Assembly (NCBI GenBank): GCA_001774945.1
Contig: MFBL01000039.1
Location: forward strand, 1 to 5,185
Direction of reading: 5' to 3'
Origin: Candidatus Curtissbacteria bacterium RIFCSPHIGHO2_12_FULL_41_17
GTDB lineage: Bacteria; Patescibacteriota; Microgenomatia; Curtissbacterales; GWA2-41-24
DNA: 5,185 bases
Both the position numbers and the translations under genes were made by a program. Positions 5,076-5,185 of the stretch are shown here, piece by piece (the stretch's first letter is position 1; every line of letters starts with the position of its first letter). The notes under the pieces are model-generated. The model made no database searches. It was not told where the DNA came from and saw only the letters and a list, made by a program, of their open reading frames with translations.

Positions 5076-5185
5076 CTAGTTTGTAAGTTTAAACGCTGAA
5101 AGATTATCTCCGCCGGCTTTTTGAAATAATTTTTTGTTAACCTTCAAATTTTTCCTCGGCGGCAGTCCCGGATCATGCAAATAAA
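5076..5185 (-). CDS. C-terminal fragment of an unidentified protein, start beyond the right edge
   Basis: On the minus strand one frame stays open from the window edge to a TAG at 5078-5076, giving 35 residues that end ...KAGGDNLSAFKLTN. It starts YLHDPGLPPRKNLKVNKK, a normal-looking mix of Pro/Gly turns and basic residues. The other two minus frames hit stops within the first 42 bases. The fragment is too short to name a family. Its position, convergent with the 4592 gene and separated by the 5036-5063 dyad, fits a genuine gene end. Confidence 0.55.
   Translation of the reverse strand, partial: YLHDPGLPPRKNLKVNKKLFQKAGGDNLSAFKLTN

Noticed and set aside
1..5185. TGA recoding as in Gracilibacteria/Absconditabacteria
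   Set aside because: No supported gene contains an in-frame TGA at a glycine-like position; all read through with the standard code.

Overview
This 5.2 kb window looks like chromosomal sequence from a small-genome bacterium, most likely a Patescibacteria/CPR member and possibly Microgenomates. That placement is inferred from the short compact genes, moderate AT richness, small membrane proteins of unknown function, GC-rich intergenic palindromes and lack of Shine-Dalgarno sites; there is no rRNA or other marker to confirm it. The standard genetic code fits: no gene contains an in-frame TGA, and stops are TAA or TAG.

Layout. (1) Positions 1-1925, minus strand: a bifunctional class A penicillin-binding protein (PBP1a type). 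Its start is present and its C-terminus runs off the left edge just after the KTG box. (2) 1926-2068: a divergent promoter region containing an imperfect hairpin. (3) 2069-2936, plus strand: a two-gene unit made of a single-pass membrane protein with an extracytoplasmic Ig-like beta domain, followed one base later by a small protein with a helix-turn-helix-like segment and an Xre/MbcA/ParS-like (DUF2384-like) C-terminus. (4) A hairpin at 2937-2952 separates this unit from a convergent minus-strand gene (2956-3324) for a 122-residue four-helix membrane protein. (5) 3325-3456: a second divergent intergenic region, filled by a GC-rich palindromic repeat cluster. (6) 3457-4452, plus strand: an RmuC-family protein. 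(7) 4453-4591: a related GC-rich repeat, then a near-consensus promoter. (8) 4592-5029, plus strand: an unrecognised 145-residue protein. (9) A dyad at 5036-5063, then the C-terminal end of an unidentified minus-strand gene (5076-5185) that enters from the right edge.

How the genes fit together: the PBP polymerises and cross-links peptidoglycan, and the Ig-like protein probably faces the same extracytoplasmic space, but no single pathway joins all the genes. I see no CRISPR array, mobile element, RNA gene or recognisable defence system. The most consistent unusual signal is in gene starts. All six visible starts lack a usable Shine-Dalgarno site, and each has a sigma70-like -10 box placed so that the predicted transcript begins about 0-8 nt before the start codon. 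This suggests that leaderless or near-leaderless mRNA is the normal mode here.
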